From Geothrix sp. (GTDB taxonomy: Bacteria; Acidobacteriota; Holophagae; Holophagales; Holophagaceae), in assembly GCF_030219325.1 (NCBI RefSeq), contig NZ_CP126625.1, forward strand, positions 1,848,857 to 1,912,856: a stretch of 64,000 bases of DNA, in the 5' to 3' direction. A program made the position numbers and the translations under genes. The notes under the pieces are model-generated. The model ran no database searches, was not told where the DNA came from, and saw only the letters and a program-made list of their open reading frames with translations. The number at the start of each line of letters is the position of its first letter. The stretch's first letter is position 1. This document shows positions 1-10,966 of this stretch, piece by piece.

Positions 1-1
1 G

Positions 2-220
2 GGCTACACAGTGTTAATCCGACACGGCGCCTGCATGGTCTTCCCCCGCCTGCTGAAGCCCTGTGATACGCTCCTCAAAGCGAAGGCTGATGACTTCGTC
101 GCCATGAGCACCGGAACGCTGAACGCCCAGGAGGCTTTCATGACCGGCAAGATCCAGATCGAGGGTGATCCCCTGCTCATGCAGAAGGTGGCGAAGTCGT
201 TCCGGCGGCCGGAGGCCTGA
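2..220 (+). CDS. SCP2 sterol-binding domain protein, 3' fragment
   Basis: This is the C-terminal part of a reading frame that is open from the first bases of the window and stops at 218-220, so the gene starts upstream. The visible ~72 residues include a stretch reading ADDFVAMSTGTLNAQEAF followed by MTGKIQIEGD and a hydrophobic helix. This is the characteristic end of SCP2 domains, small lipid-binding modules with a hydrophobic tunnel. The fragment cannot tell whether this is a stand-alone SCP2 protein or the tail of a larger one. About 210 bases without a convincing gene separate it from the convergent regulator gene. Confidence 0.7.
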   Translation, partial: GYTVLIRHGACMVFPRLLKPCDTLLKAKADDFVAMSTGTLNAQEAFMTGKIQIEGDPLLMQKVAKSFRRPEA

Positions 221-432
221 CAGCCATGCCCAGAGGGACCGCCCGCAAACCCCAGACCACCCCCAAGGCAGACATGGGGTCCGGGGTGGTGCGGATGGCG
301 AAGGCGGTACCGACCATGGAACGACCGGCCCCCATGAAGGACCTGGATCCTCCCATGGACAATGGCCTGCCCTGTAGTGGACGGTGTGGACACTGCGACT
401 GCCACCCGTGCCGGCTGCACGCTCCGATCTGA

Positions 433-1188
433 TCAGGCCCCTTCCCAGAGTTCGCGGAGACGCTGGAATCCCGCCCGGCTCACGGGCAGGCGGGTGCCGT
501 CCCGAAGGATGGCGTCGCGGTGTTCCTTGGAGTCCTGCTCGATCCGGACAAGGCGGTCGAGGTTCAGGATGTAACTACGGTGGATGCGGATGAAGCGGCT
601 CGAATCGAGCTGGGTTTCCAGGCTCGCCAGGGTCTGCTGCTTGAGCAGGTTCTTCCCCTCGGTCCGCAGGAGCACATAGTCATCCTGGGCCTGCACCCAG
701 TCGAGCCGGTCCAGGTGGACCACGGTGACCTTGGGCCCGTCCTTCACGACGATGCGTTCCAGGGGACGGCCTTGACGGGCGCTGGAGGCTAGGTCCGCGG
801 CCGGGGCCGGAGGTGCTGTGGGTTGGGCCGACTGCAGGGCCCTCGCCTTGGCCAGGGCCGAGTCGAACCGTTCCTTCGAGAAGGGCTTCAGCAGGTAGTC
901 CACCGCGTGGGCCTCGAAGGCCCGCAGCGCGTGCTGATCATAGGCCGTGACGAAGACCACCGCCGGGCGCTTGCCCTCGGCCTCGAGCAGCTCGAGCACC
1001 TCGAAGCCATCCAGCTTGGGCATCTGGATGTCCAGGAAGATCAGGTCCGGCTGGTGCTGGGCTGCCGCCTTGATGGCCTCGAAGCCGTTGGCGCACTCGC
1101 CCACGACCTCCACGTCCGGATGGGCCGCCAGGTGCTCGCGCACCACGGCGCGGGCCAGGTCCTCGTCGTCGATGATCAGGGCTTTCAT
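433..1188 (-). CDS. LytTR-family response regulator
   Basis: This is a 251-residue two-component response regulator. The receiver domain (about residues 1-120) has the acidic pair D8/D9, the phosphoacceptor D53 in FLDIQMP and the conserved K101 in LLKPF. The C-terminal part (about 145-247) is a LytTR DNA-binding domain, with FIRIHRSYILNLDRL as its typical core. The longer open frame upstream lies inside the kinase gene. The ATG at 1188 overlaps the kinase stop codon (ATGA), which shows translational coupling. It is the last gene of a five-gene operon with a LytS-type kinase and LiaF-like membrane proteins, so it probably controls a cell-envelope stress response. The target genes are not evident. 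Confidence 0.93.
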   Translation of the reverse strand: MKALIIDDEDLARAVVREHLAAHPDVEVVGECANGFEAIKAAAQHQPDLIFLDIQMPKLDGFEVLELLEAEGKRPAVVFVTAYDQHALRAFEAHAVDYLLKPFSKERFDSALAKARALQSAQPTAPPAPAADLASSARQGRPLERIVVKDGPKVTVVHLDRLDWVQAQDDYVLLRTEGKNLLKQQTLASLETQLDSSRFIRIHRSYILNLDRLVRIEQDSKEHRDAILRDGTRLPVSRAGFQRLRELWEGA

Positions 1189-2249
1189 GGTTCCACCTCG
1201 AGCGGGAATACCAGGGTGACTCGATGGCTGCCGTCCTGCACACCGGCTTCGAAACGGGCCCGGCTGCCAAAGCGCCCCAGCAGGCGCTGGCGGACCTGCC
1301 GCAGGCCGATCCCGAGCCCCTGCGGGGCCGGTGAATCCGCGTCCAGGGGGTTGTCCACCTTCAGGACGACGTATCCCTCCAACACCTCGGCGGCCACGCG
1401 CAGGGTGCCGCCCTCGGGAAGGGCCGCAATGCCGTGCTTGATGGCGTTCTCCACCAGGGGCTGCAGCAGCAGGGTGGGCAGCAGCGCCGGCTCTGCCGCG
1501 GGATCCACCACCCAGGCAAGCTGCAGGCGGGCCCCGAACCGGATCTGCTCGATGGCCAGGTAGGCCCGCGCCAGCTCCAGTTCCTCGCGCAGCGCCACCA
1601 GCCGGCGTTCGCCCAGGCCCAGGCTGCGGCGGAGGAAATCGGAGAGCAGCACGCACATCTCCCGGGCCCGGGCCGGGTCCACAGCCGTCAGGGCCGACAG
1701 GGAGTTGAGGCTGTTGAAGAGGAAGTGGGGATTCAGCTGGGCGCGGAGGGCCTTGAGCTCGGACTCCTGGGCCAGCAGCTGCAGTTCCGCACCCTTGCGC
1801 TCGGCCTCGACGGCCCGGTCCTGGGCCAGCATCAGGTAGCTGAGGGCCACGGAGGCCAGGTAGAGGAGGATGCCCAGGCCCGTGAGCACCGGCAGAGCCG
1901 TGCCCACCCGCTGGGGCAGGGCGCCCAGGCCGGGAATCCAGGCCAGGAGGCGGGCCAGGATCCAGGCCAGGCCGGCCCACAGTCCGCCCATGAGGACGGC
2001 GGCCATGCCCCAGGCGGCGCCGTGGGCCCCCAGGCCATCGATGGTGCGGCCCAGGGGCAGGGCCCGGCAGAGGAACCAGGCCGAGAGGAAGAGCAGAGCT
2101 GCGAACAGGCAGAGAGGCAGGGCCAGGCAGGCCGCTTCAGCCCAGGTCCAGCCCTGGCTGCGGGCAATGCCGGTCAGCAGCAGCGCGATGGGGGCCCACC
2201 CCAGGAGGTAGGCCCCCAAGCGCGCGCGGCTGGCCAGCAGGGGGTGCAT
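1185..2249 (-). CDS. LytS/YehU-type sensor histidine kinase
   Basis: This is a 354-residue membrane kinase. Four hydrophobic segments occupy roughly residues 15-30, 38-62, 78-103 and 118-141, and a short coiled stretch follows. The His_kinase domain has H175 in LRAQLNPHFLFNSLN, the signature of the LytS/YehU class rather than classical HisKA. The ATP-binding part shows QPLVENAIKHG (263-273) and GLGIGLRQV (from 311). Its ATG overlaps the stop of the upstream LiaF-like gene (TAATG) and its stop overlaps the regulator start. It should sense a membrane signal and phosphorylate the adjacent LytTR regulator; the LiaF-like partner may inhibit it, as in Lia systems. Confidence 0.92.
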   Translation of the reverse strand: MHPLLASRARLGAYLLGWAPIALLLTGIARSQGWTWAEAACLALPLCLFAALLFLSAWFLCRALPLGRTIDGLGAHGAAWGMAAVLMGGLWAGLAWILARLLAWIPGLGALPQRVGTALPVLTGLGILLYLASVALSYLMLAQDRAVEAERKGAELQLLAQESELKALRAQLNPHFLFNSLNSLSALTAVDPARAREMCVLLSDFLRRSLGLGERRLVALREELELARAYLAIEQIRFGARLQLAWVVDPAAEPALLPTLLLQPLVENAIKHGIAALPEGGTLRVAAEVLEGYVVLKVDNPLDADSPAPQGLGIGLRQVRQRLLGRFGSRARFEAGVQDGSHRVTLVFPLEVEP

Positions 2250-2959
2250 TAGGACTTCACCTCGGTGCCGCCGAAGAGGATCAGGCCGGTGATCACGAGG
2301 CGGGGGCGGCCTTCCACCGTGCTGGGGCCATGGTGCGTGCTGTCGTTCAGGGCGCCGGCGATGGCCGTGGCCCGGTTGGCGATCTCCCAGCCCTCGGGCA
2401 CGCGGATCTCGCCGCCCCCGAAGAGCACAAAGACGTCGATGCGGGCCTGGCCTGACTCCAGGGCCGCCTGGCGCAGGTCGACCTCGTAGCCGCCGAAGAT
2501 GGCCGTCAGCTCGCCGCCCTTGAAGGCCTGTGTGAGCACCCGGCGCTTGAAACCCCCGAAGATCGCCGTGCCCTGGAGGAAGTCCTCGGACCGGGCCAGC
2601 TCCGGGGGCACGCCACGGTTCTGCTTCAGGGCCTTGATGACGATGAGGATGCCCACAGCCACCACCAGCATGGGCGCCAGGGCCTCGGCCAGGTGACCCC
2701 GGGCGAAGGAGAAGAGCAGCAAGAAGGACCCGCCCAGCACGAGGAACCATCCGCCCATGCCACCGCCGCTGCCCTCTTGGCGGATCTTCGCGATGCCCAT
2801 GGCCACCAGCACCAGGGGCCAGAGCTTGAAGATGGTGTGGGCCTCGATGAGCCCGAGGTTGTCGAGGGTGAGCACCAGGCCCGCCACGATGATGGCCACG
2901 CCCAGCACCAGCTTGGGGCTGAAGGGGCTCGGGGCCTTGGTTTCGTCGGGGGCGTTCAT
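2249..2959 (-). CDS. LiaF-like transmembrane protein
   Basis: This is a 236-residue protein. The N-terminal half holds four or five short hydrophobic helices of the LiaI/LiaF type (from about residue 16 to 110). The C-terminal half is a beta-rich domain with repeated IFGG/LFGG turns, typical of the LiaF C-terminal (cell-wall-active antibiotic response) domain. In Firmicutes LiaF restrains the LiaS kinase. Here it lies directly upstream of a LytS-type kinase and overlaps it, so a similar inhibitory or sensing role is a reasonable inference. Its ATG overlaps the stop of the preceding small membrane protein gene. Confidence 0.85.
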   Translation of the reverse strand: MNAPDETKAPSPFSPKLVLGVAIIVAGLVLTLDNLGLIEAHTIFKLWPLVLVAMGIAKIRQEGSGGGMGGWFLVLGGSFLLLFSFARGHLAEALAPMLVVAVGILIVIKALKQNRGVPPELARSEDFLQGTAIFGGFKRRVLTQAFKGGELTAIFGGYEVDLRQAALESGQARIDVFVLFGGGEIRVPEGWEIANRATAIAGALNDSTHHGPSTVEGRPRLVITGLILFGGTEVKS

Positions 2960-3381
2960 GGTTTCACCTGCGTGGCATCGGTTCCAGGATCACAGGAATC
3001 AGCGGGGGTTGGCGATGGGGAACCCGCCTTGGCCTTCTTGAGGCGCTTGGGTTGGGGGAAGATAGCTCGCAGCGTCACGATGATGCCGCCCCAGACGATG
3101 AAGGCCGGCCACCAGCGCTCCAGCAGGCCCCAGGGCCCGAACTGGGAGATGAAGCCGGCGACGGCGAACCCCAGCCAGATGTGGCCGCGGAGGCTGAGGA
3201 TGCCGTCCTGGGTCAGGCGGGCGAGGCCGAAGGCGGCGAGGGCCAGGGGCCACCAGGTCAGCAGGTGCCAGGCGTCGTACCAGCGGAGCGTGTCAGCCAT
3301 GAAGATCAGGCCCAGGGCGATCACCGTGAGGCCGAAGACCAGCTTCGTCGAGAAGAGGGGTGGGCGTTCCTGGGTGTTCAT
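2956..3381 (-). CDS. DUF5668-like small membrane protein
   Basis: This 141-residue protein has four predicted membrane helices (about residues 12-30, 38-55, 65-85 and 88-105). It resembles the LiaI/LiaF-type N-terminal membrane module and has the same opening pattern (PPLFSTKLVFGLTVIALGLI) as the next gene, so the two are probably paralogous. A charged Lys-rich tail follows. The start at 3381 is supported by an AGGAAC-type ribosome site and by overlap of its ATG with the stop of an upstream 37-codon ORF. Its stop overlaps the LiaF-like start. No enzymatic motifs are visible; it is probably part of the same sensing complex. Confidence 0.8.
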   Translation of the reverse strand: MNTQERPPLFSTKLVFGLTVIALGLIFMADTLRWYDAWHLLTWWPLALAAFGLARLTQDGILSLRGHIWLGFAVAGFISQFGPWGLLERWWPAFIVWGGIIVTLRAIFPQPKRLKKAKAGSPSPTPADSCDPGTDATQVKP

Positions 3382-3491
3382 GAGCGGTGTTCCTTTCTGC
3401 CTGAACCGAAGGGGATGACGAAGGCCAGGGAGGGCAGCCACAACGCCAGCCACCACCAGGCGCTGTCGATGAACCAACCGGTCTGGACCAT
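3378..3491 (-). CDS. 37-residue predicted membrane peptide heading the LiaF-like operon
   Basis: This is a 38-codon frame (ATG at 3491, TGA at 3378-3380). It is preceded by a strong GGAGGAAG ribosome site about 8 bases upstream, and its stop overlaps the next gene's start as ATGA. The peptide begins MVQTGWFIDSAWWW, continues with a single hydrophobic helix rich in Trp, Leu and Ala, and ends in a basic tail (GRKEHRS). The arrangement matches a real, translationally coupled first cistron. I recognise no family. It could be a short regulatory membrane peptide for the downstream kinase module, or a leader that only serves coupling. Confidence 0.6.
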   Translation of the reverse strand: MVQTGWFIDSAWWWLALWLPSLAFVIPFGSGRKEHRS

Positions 3492-3581
3492 GGGGTCTTC
3501 CTCCCGTGTGATCAAGCTACGGGCCTTCCGCTTCCGGCCAGGGCGGGGATCGGTGAACGGGGGGCGGGAGTCGGCGAGCGG

Positions 3582-4238
3582 TCAGTCCCAGCGAATCAAC
3601 CCGCCCCGGCTGCGCTCCTGCCAGGCGTGCTCCAGGGCCTCGACCAGCTCAGGGGGGCACACGAACCGGAGGATGGCGGCCTCCCTCTCGAAGGTCTGCT
3701 CCTGGACCACGGCCCCGGGGAAGGCCCCCAGCAACGCGAAGGGCAGGTGGGCCTGGGCGGCCGGGACCTGGATCTCCCCGGTGCGGACGATGCGGACCTC
3801 CTCCCAGGCGCCCTGGGCATCCGCCGCCGCCAGGGCCCCCTGCACGCCTTCGGTGTAGGCCCGCACCAGACCGCCGGTGCCGAGCTTCGTGCCGCCGTAC
3901 CAGCGGATGCAGACGGCGATCAGGTCCGTGGCCTGGGCCCCTTCCAGCACGGCCAGCATGGGCCGACCCGCGGTTCCCGAGGGCTCGCCGTCATCGTCGG
4001 TGCCGAAGGCCCCGACCGGCACCCCCTCCCGCCAGGCGCTGCAGTGGTGGGTGGCGTCGAAGTCGCGCTTGCGCAGGGAGGCCAGCACCGCCGCCCGCTC
4101 CACCGCATCCCGTGCTGGATGCAGTTCCGTCAGGAAGACCGAGGCCTTCTCCCGGAACCGATGGCTCGCAGCCTCCTTCAACCGACGCATGAACTCAGCA
4201 TGGATGGGGCTCTGACTGGAATCAACAAGGGCCCGCAT
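3582..4238 (-). CDS. yigZ: YigZ/IMPACT family protein
   Basis: This protein of about 218 residues belongs to the UPF0029/IMPACT family. The N-terminal domain carries the diagnostic DDGEPSGTAGRPML and RWYGGTKLGTGGLVRAY motifs; the C-terminal part is the small ferredoxin-like domain of YigZ. The molecular role in bacteria is not settled; eukaryotic IMPACT modulates Gcn2. The ATG used here (4236-4238) lies at the edge of the loop of an 11-bp hairpin that also looks like the terminator of icd. An alternative in-frame ATG at 4190 would give a 202-residue protein that still contains the whole domain. The exact start is therefore uncertain, the identity is not. Confidence 0.88.
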   Translation of the reverse strand: MRALVDSSQSPIHAEFMRRLKEAASHRFREKASVFLTELHPARDAVERAAVLASLRKRDFDATHHCSAWREGVPVGAFGTDDDGEPSGTAGRPMLAVLEGAQATDLIAVCIRWYGGTKLGTGGLVRAYTEGVQGALAAADAQGAWEEVRIVRTGEIQVPAAQAHLPFALLGAFPGAVVQEQTFEREAAILRFVCPPELVEALEHAWQERSRGGLIRWD

Positions 4239-4251
4239 TCGCGGGCCCTTG
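4226..4251 (-). terminator. Hairpin between icd and yigZ, overlapping the yigZ start
   Basis: An 11-bp perfect stem (4226-4236 with 4241-4251) encloses a four-base loop, about 30 bases after the icd stop. On the minus strand it is followed by TTGATT, only a weak U tract. It fits a terminator or mRNA-stabilising hairpin for icd and sequesters the proposed yigZ initiation codon. Confidence 0.6.
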
Positions 4252-4283
4252 TCAGCTGTGGGACGACGCCCCTGAGCGACGGA

Positions 4284-7602
<3,319 letters not shown>

Positions 7603-7612
7603 CGTCACACCC

Positions 7613-8407
7613 CTACAGCTTCAGCTTCTTGTCGCGGATGGCTTCCTGGATCGGCACCGGGATGGTGAGTCGGCCCGGCGGGGGCGGGAGCAGCTCCTTT
7701 TTTGCTTTCGCGAGGAAGGAACATTCATCCAGCAGCATCTGGCGCAGGGTCAGGCCGGTGGTGAAGGGCTTGCGGCCCTTCTTCAGGGTGGGGATGGAAT
7801 CCCCGCCGCCGTAGAGGTAGTCCGAGGTGGCCACCTTCACCGTGGCCGCGGGGTCGATGGGGGAACCATCCTCCCAGGTGATGGTGTAGGTCACGGCCTC
7901 TGGGGTGCCCCCCACCACGGCCTTCACGCCGGAGGAGGGTTCGCCGCCGCGGCGCACGATGCCCTCCTTCACGACCTGGATGATTTCGGCCCCAGTCAGC
8001 TCGATCACCACCAGCTCGTTCTCGAAGGGCATCACCTCGAAGATGTCGGCCACCTTCAGCTGGCCCGGCCGCAGGTTGCCCCGCAGGCCGCCGGCATTGG
8101 TGATGGCGAAGCGCACCGGACTGCCCACCACGCCCTGGGCGGCCTTGCGCATCACGTCCGACACCCAGTAGCCCAGCAGGTTCTCCTCACCGCGGCGGCC
8201 CCGGAAGACCCCCAGCGGCGCCGGCACCAGGGGCAGGTCGAAGGTGGCCTTGATCTCGGCCGCCAGGGGCGCGATGACCTTCTGGATGGCCTCGTCCTCG
8301 GGGATGGTGGCGGCCACCGGGATGACCTCGGCCTTGCGGACCGGCGTCTGGGCCGCCAGACCCAGTGCAAAAAAGGAGCAGAGCAGGGCGCTACAGGGCT
8401 TCGGCAT
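7613..8407 (-). CDS. 5'-nucleotidase C-terminal domain protein
   Basis: This protein of about 264 residues has a Sec-type signal sequence (MPKPCSALLCSFFALGLAAQ). The 5_nucleotid_C domain is recognised by NLLGYWVSDVMRKA, ITNAGGLRGNL and TSDYLYGGGDS; in UshA-type enzymes this part binds the nucleoside moiety. It precedes the metallophosphatase gene by 10 bases, so the two domains of one enzyme come from separate exported proteins in reversed order. A GTG directly before the ATG is an equally possible start (8410). It overlaps the end of the upstream membrane-protein gene. The two exported chains probably assemble in the periplasm; this is an inference. Confidence 0.87.
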   Translation of the reverse strand: MPKPCSALLCSFFALGLAAQTPVRKAEVIPVAATIPEDEAIQKVIAPLAAEIKATFDLPLVPAPLGVFRGRRGEENLLGYWVSDVMRKAAQGVVGSPVRFAITNAGGLRGNLRPGQLKVADIFEVMPFENELVVIELTGAEIIQVVKEGIVRRGGEPSSGVKAVVGGTPEAVTYTITWEDGSPIDPAATVKVATSDYLYGGGDSIPTLKKGRKPFTTGLTLRQMLLDECSFLAKAKKELLPPPPGRLTIPVPIQEAIRDKKLKL

Positions 8408-9317
8408 CACGGAGCGATTCCTTCAGAGTCATGCGGACGTCCTGCACCAGGACGTCGTGGTTCCAGAACCGGGCCGCGGCACGGAGCAGCCAGCCCATCA
8501 CCCAGCCGTTGACCGCCGTGACCAGGAGCTGGAGCAGGAGGAACAGCCACACGCGGAAGGTGGTGCCGCCGCCCATGCGCCACGCCAGCAGCAGCACCAG
8601 GAAGGGTGGGAGGGCCCGCAGCGCGGCGCCGCCGATCGAGAGCAGCCCCCACTGGATGGGATGGGACCAGAGTCGCATGAAGCTGACCCCGAGGTGTGTG
8701 CGGTAGCCATGCGCCAGCCCAGCGGAGCGGCCCAGGCGGCAGAGCCACCACTGGACGTTCAGGGCCGCGACCAGGGACATCCACACCAGCGGGCGGCCGA
8801 AGAAGGCGGTCCAGCCCAGGGCGTCCAGACCGGCATTCCCGACCTTGGCGAGACCCAGATCCACCAGCCAGGCCACGAGCCCGAGCGGCACCACGCCGAT
8901 CAGCAAGGTGTCCAGGGCGCCCAGCAGCCAGGCACCCAACCGGGCCTTCTGGCCCGCGACTTCAGCCTGCATGCGCCAGCCGCACCAGAGCACGACGACC
9001 AGGCCGAGGCCGAAGAGGTGCACCGTGGGGGAGTTCGTCAGGCGGTACTGCAGGCCCCCGTTCTGCCAGAGTTCCCAGATGTCGCGGGCGCTGAGGCTCT
9101 CGCCCCAGTGGCTGGGCAGGGCGCTCCAGCCTGCGGCGCGGCGCAGGTGGCCGGCCCAGCCCAGGGCCGGGCCCAGCAGCACGAGCATCCACCCGGCCAT
9201 GATTCCCCAGCCCCAGCGGGTGAAGCCTCCGGGCAGGGCCCCGCGCAGGAAGGGCCAGGGGCCCCGGGGAGCCAGCTCCTCCTCGGTGTGAATGGTGGTG
9301 GGGCGCTCAGGTTCCAT
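8391..9317 (-). CDS. Polytopic membrane protein of unknown function
   Basis: This protein of about 308 residues has six or so hydrophobic segments spread from about residue 38 to 290, and Trp-rich loops. No catalytic or binding motif is recognisable. The ATG at 9317 (MEPERPTT) is chosen because it precedes the conserved-looking cytoplasmic leader; an ATG at 9341 would add eight residues, and neither has a good ribosome site. The end overlaps the start of the 5'-nucleotidase-domain gene by about 17 bases, so it is probably co-transcribed with the exported nucleotidase pair. It is divergent from the trp leader. Confidence 0.7.
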   Translation of the reverse strand: MEPERPTTIHTEEELAPRGPWPFLRGALPGGFTRWGWGIMAGWMLVLLGPALGWAGHLRRAAGWSALPSHWGESLSARDIWELWQNGGLQYRLTNSPTVHLFGLGLVVVLWCGWRMQAEVAGQKARLGAWLLGALDTLLIGVVPLGLVAWLVDLGLAKVGNAGLDALGWTAFFGRPLVWMSLVAALNVQWWLCRLGRSAGLAHGYRTHLGVSFMRLWSHPIQWGLLSIGGAALRALPPFLVLLLAWRMGGGTTFRVWLFLLLQLLVTAVNGWVMGWLLRAAARFWNHDVLVQDVRMTLKESLRDAEAL

Positions 9318-9351
9318 GTCCGTCCACAGGCAATCCCCCATCAAACCACAC

Positions 9352-9381
9352 TTGACAGGGCCTGGACCGATGGGGTTTCAT
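9352..9381 (+). promoter_or_regulatory. Candidate trp operon promoter
   Basis: A perfect TTGACA (9352-9357) is followed after 18 bases by TTTCAT (4 of 6 matches to TATAAT). Transcription would start near 9388, just at the leader-peptide ATG, so the leader mRNA would be leaderless or nearly so. This agrees with the lack of a ribosome site before that ATG. The -10 element is weak. Confidence 0.4.
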
Positions 9382-9388
9382 CGCTTCC

Positions 9389-9481
9389 ATGCTGCTGTCC
9401 TTCCCCATCCCCTGCCAGGGTCTCTCCTCTGAGGCTTGGTGGTGGCGTACGGGCTCGGACGGCTCCCTGTGCGAGGCCTAG
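9389..9481 (+). CDS. trpL: trp leader peptide with three tandem Trp codons
   Basis: This is a 30-codon frame from ATG 9389 to TAG 9479-9481, upstream of trpE. It begins MLLSFPIPCQ and codons 17-19 (9437-9445) are TGG TGG TGG. Tryptophan is rare, and a run of three directly before an attenuator-like pair of hairpins is the mark of ribosome-mediated attenuation. When charged tRNA-Trp is short, the ribosome stalls on these codons and leaves 9451-9459 free to pair; otherwise it runs to the stop and covers that segment. There is no clear ribosome site, which fits a leaderless transcript from the promoter proposed just upstream. Confidence 0.8.
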   Translation: MLLSFPIPCQGLSSEAWWWRTGSDGSLCEA

Positions 9482-9512
9482 CGGCCGACGCCATTCCGGA
9501 CCCTCCGAGCCC
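9451..9512 (+). promoter_or_regulatory. trp antiterminator stem
   Basis: Bases 9451-9459 (GGGCTCGGA) are exactly complementary to 9504-9512 (TCCGAGCCC). This stem uses the first five bases of the terminator's ascending arm (9508-9512), so the two structures exclude each other. The left arm lies six bases after the third Trp codon and within the translated leader. Confidence 0.7.
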
Positions 9513-9534
9513 GACCCCACGGTCGGGCTTTTTC
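9508..9534 (+). terminator. trp operon attenuator (intrinsic terminator)
   Basis: A perfect 9-bp stem AGCCCGACC (9508-9516) / GGTCGGGCT (9521-9529) with a four-base loop is followed by a T tract to 9533. It lies between the leader stop codon and trpE and has the form of an intrinsic terminator. Confidence 0.85.
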
Positions 9535-9550
9535 GTTATGGAATGAACCC

Positions 9551-10966
9551 ATGTCTGAGCAAACCAAGTCCCAGCCACCCATGAACCTCATCCGGCACCC
9601 TCTTCCCGCGGACCTGCTGACGCCCCTCGCGGCCTACCTCGCGCTGCGGTCCTCGGGGGCGAGCCTCCTGTTGGAATCCTGCGACCAGGGCGAGCGCGTC
9701 GGCCGCCACAGTTTCGTGCTCATCGAGGGGGCCAGTGAATGCCGCCTGCCCGCGCCGGCCAACGGCTGGGCCGAGGCCATCCGGACCCTGGCGGGCGCGA
9801 CGCCCACCGAGACCCTCCACGATCCGGCCGCCACGCTGCCCGTGCTGCGGGAGGTGCTCCCGGTGGGCGTGGGCTGTGCGGGCTATCTCGGCTTCGAGGC
9901 CATGGGGGCCATGGAGCCCAGCCTCCAGCTCCCCGCCAAGAACAGCCTCGGTCTGCCGGGTCTATGGGTGCGCCGCTTCGACACGGCCCTGGTCTTCGAC
10001 CACCTGCACCAGGTGGCGGAATTGCAGACCCTGGCCGCGGTTCCCGAAGCCGGCTTCAAGCGCCTGGCGGCCCTGAAGGCTCGCCTCCTGGAGGGGGCCC
10101 AGGATCCCGGCCCCGGTGGCGCGGAGCCCAGCGCCCAGGCCCAGATGACGCGCGAAGCCTACGAGGGCGCCGTGGCTGCGGCCCAGGAGCTGATCCTCGA
10201 CGGCGACATCTACCAGCTGGTGCCCAGCCAGCGCTTCCGCATCGAGGACCCGCCCCTGCCGCTGGAGGCCTACCGCCGCCTGCGCCGCCTCAACCCGAGC
10301 CCCTACGGCTACCTGCTCGAGTGGGGGGACTTCGCCCTGGTGGGCGCCTCGCCGGAGATGCTGGTGCGGGTCCAGGATGGCGAGGCGGAGACCCTGCCCA
10401 TCGCCGGCACCGTGCCCCGGGGCGCCAGTGCCGAGGAGGACGCCCGGCGCTTCGAGGCCTTGAAGCGTGATCCCAAGGAGCTGGCCGAGCACCAGATGCT
10501 GGTGGACCTGGCCCGCAACGACCTGGGTCGGGTGGCGGTGCCCGGCGGCGTGCGCGTGGAGCTGCCCCTGGCTCTCCAGCGCACCAGCCACGTGCTGCAC
10601 CTGACCACCACGGTGCGGGCAAAGCTGAAGGCGGGCGTGGATGCCCTGGACGTGCTGGCGGCCGCCTTTCCGGCGGGAACCGTCAGCGGCGCACCCAAGC
10701 TCCGGGCCTGCCAGCGCATCGCCGAGCTGGAGAGGGAGCAGCGCGGTCCCTACGGCGGCGTGCTGCTGCGGCTGGGTGCCGATGGCGTGCTCGACACGGC
10801 GCTCATCCTGCGCACGGCGGTCTATGCGGGCGGCGCCGCCCACATCCAGGCCGGAGCCGGCGTGGTGCGGGCCTCAAGGCCCGAGGCGGAGTATTTTGAG
10901 ACCCTGCACAAGCTCGGCGCCATCGCCCAGGCCCTGGGCGTGAAGCTGGAAGGGGGTGCCCGGTGA
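9551..10966 (+). CDS. trpE: Anthranilate synthase component I
   Basis: This 471-residue chorismate-binding enzyme converts chorismate to anthranilate with ammonia supplied by TrpG, the first step of tryptophan synthesis. The N-terminal domain has the LLLES motif that forms the tryptophan feedback site. The catalytic domain shows LVGASPEMLVR, PIAGTVPRG, AEHQMLVDLARNDLGRV and FPAGTVSGAPKLRA. Its length is slightly short for the family but all core motifs are present. It starts about 20 bases after the attenuator and ends in a GTGA overlap with trpG, so it is controlled by the leader. Confidence 0.97.
   Translation: MSEQTKSQPPMNLIRHPLPADLLTPLAAYLALRSSGASLLLESCDQGERVGRHSFVLIEGASECRLPAPANGWAEAIRTLAGATPTETLHDPAATLPVLREVLPVGVGCAGYLGFEAMGAMEPSLQLPAKNSLGLPGLWVRRFDTALVFDHLHQVAELQTLAAVPEAGFKRLAALKARLLEGAQDPGPGGAEPSAQAQMTREAYEGAVAAAQELILDGDIYQLVPSQRFRIEDPPLPLEAYRRLRRLNPSPYGYLLEWGDFALVGASPEMLVRVQDGEAETLPIAGTVPRGASAEEDARRFEALKRDPKELAEHQMLVDLARNDLGRVAVPGGVRVELPLALQRTSHVLHLTTTVRAKLKAGVDALDVLAAAFPAGTVSGAPKLRACQRIAELEREQRGPYGGVLLRLGADGVLDTALILRTAVYAGGAAHIQAGAGVVRASRPEAEYFETLHKLGAIAQALGVKLEGGAR

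Noticed and set aside
221-432. Small frames on both strands between the SCP2 fragment and the response regulator
   Set aside because: None has a ribosome site or a recognisable pattern; the gap is short and between convergent genes.
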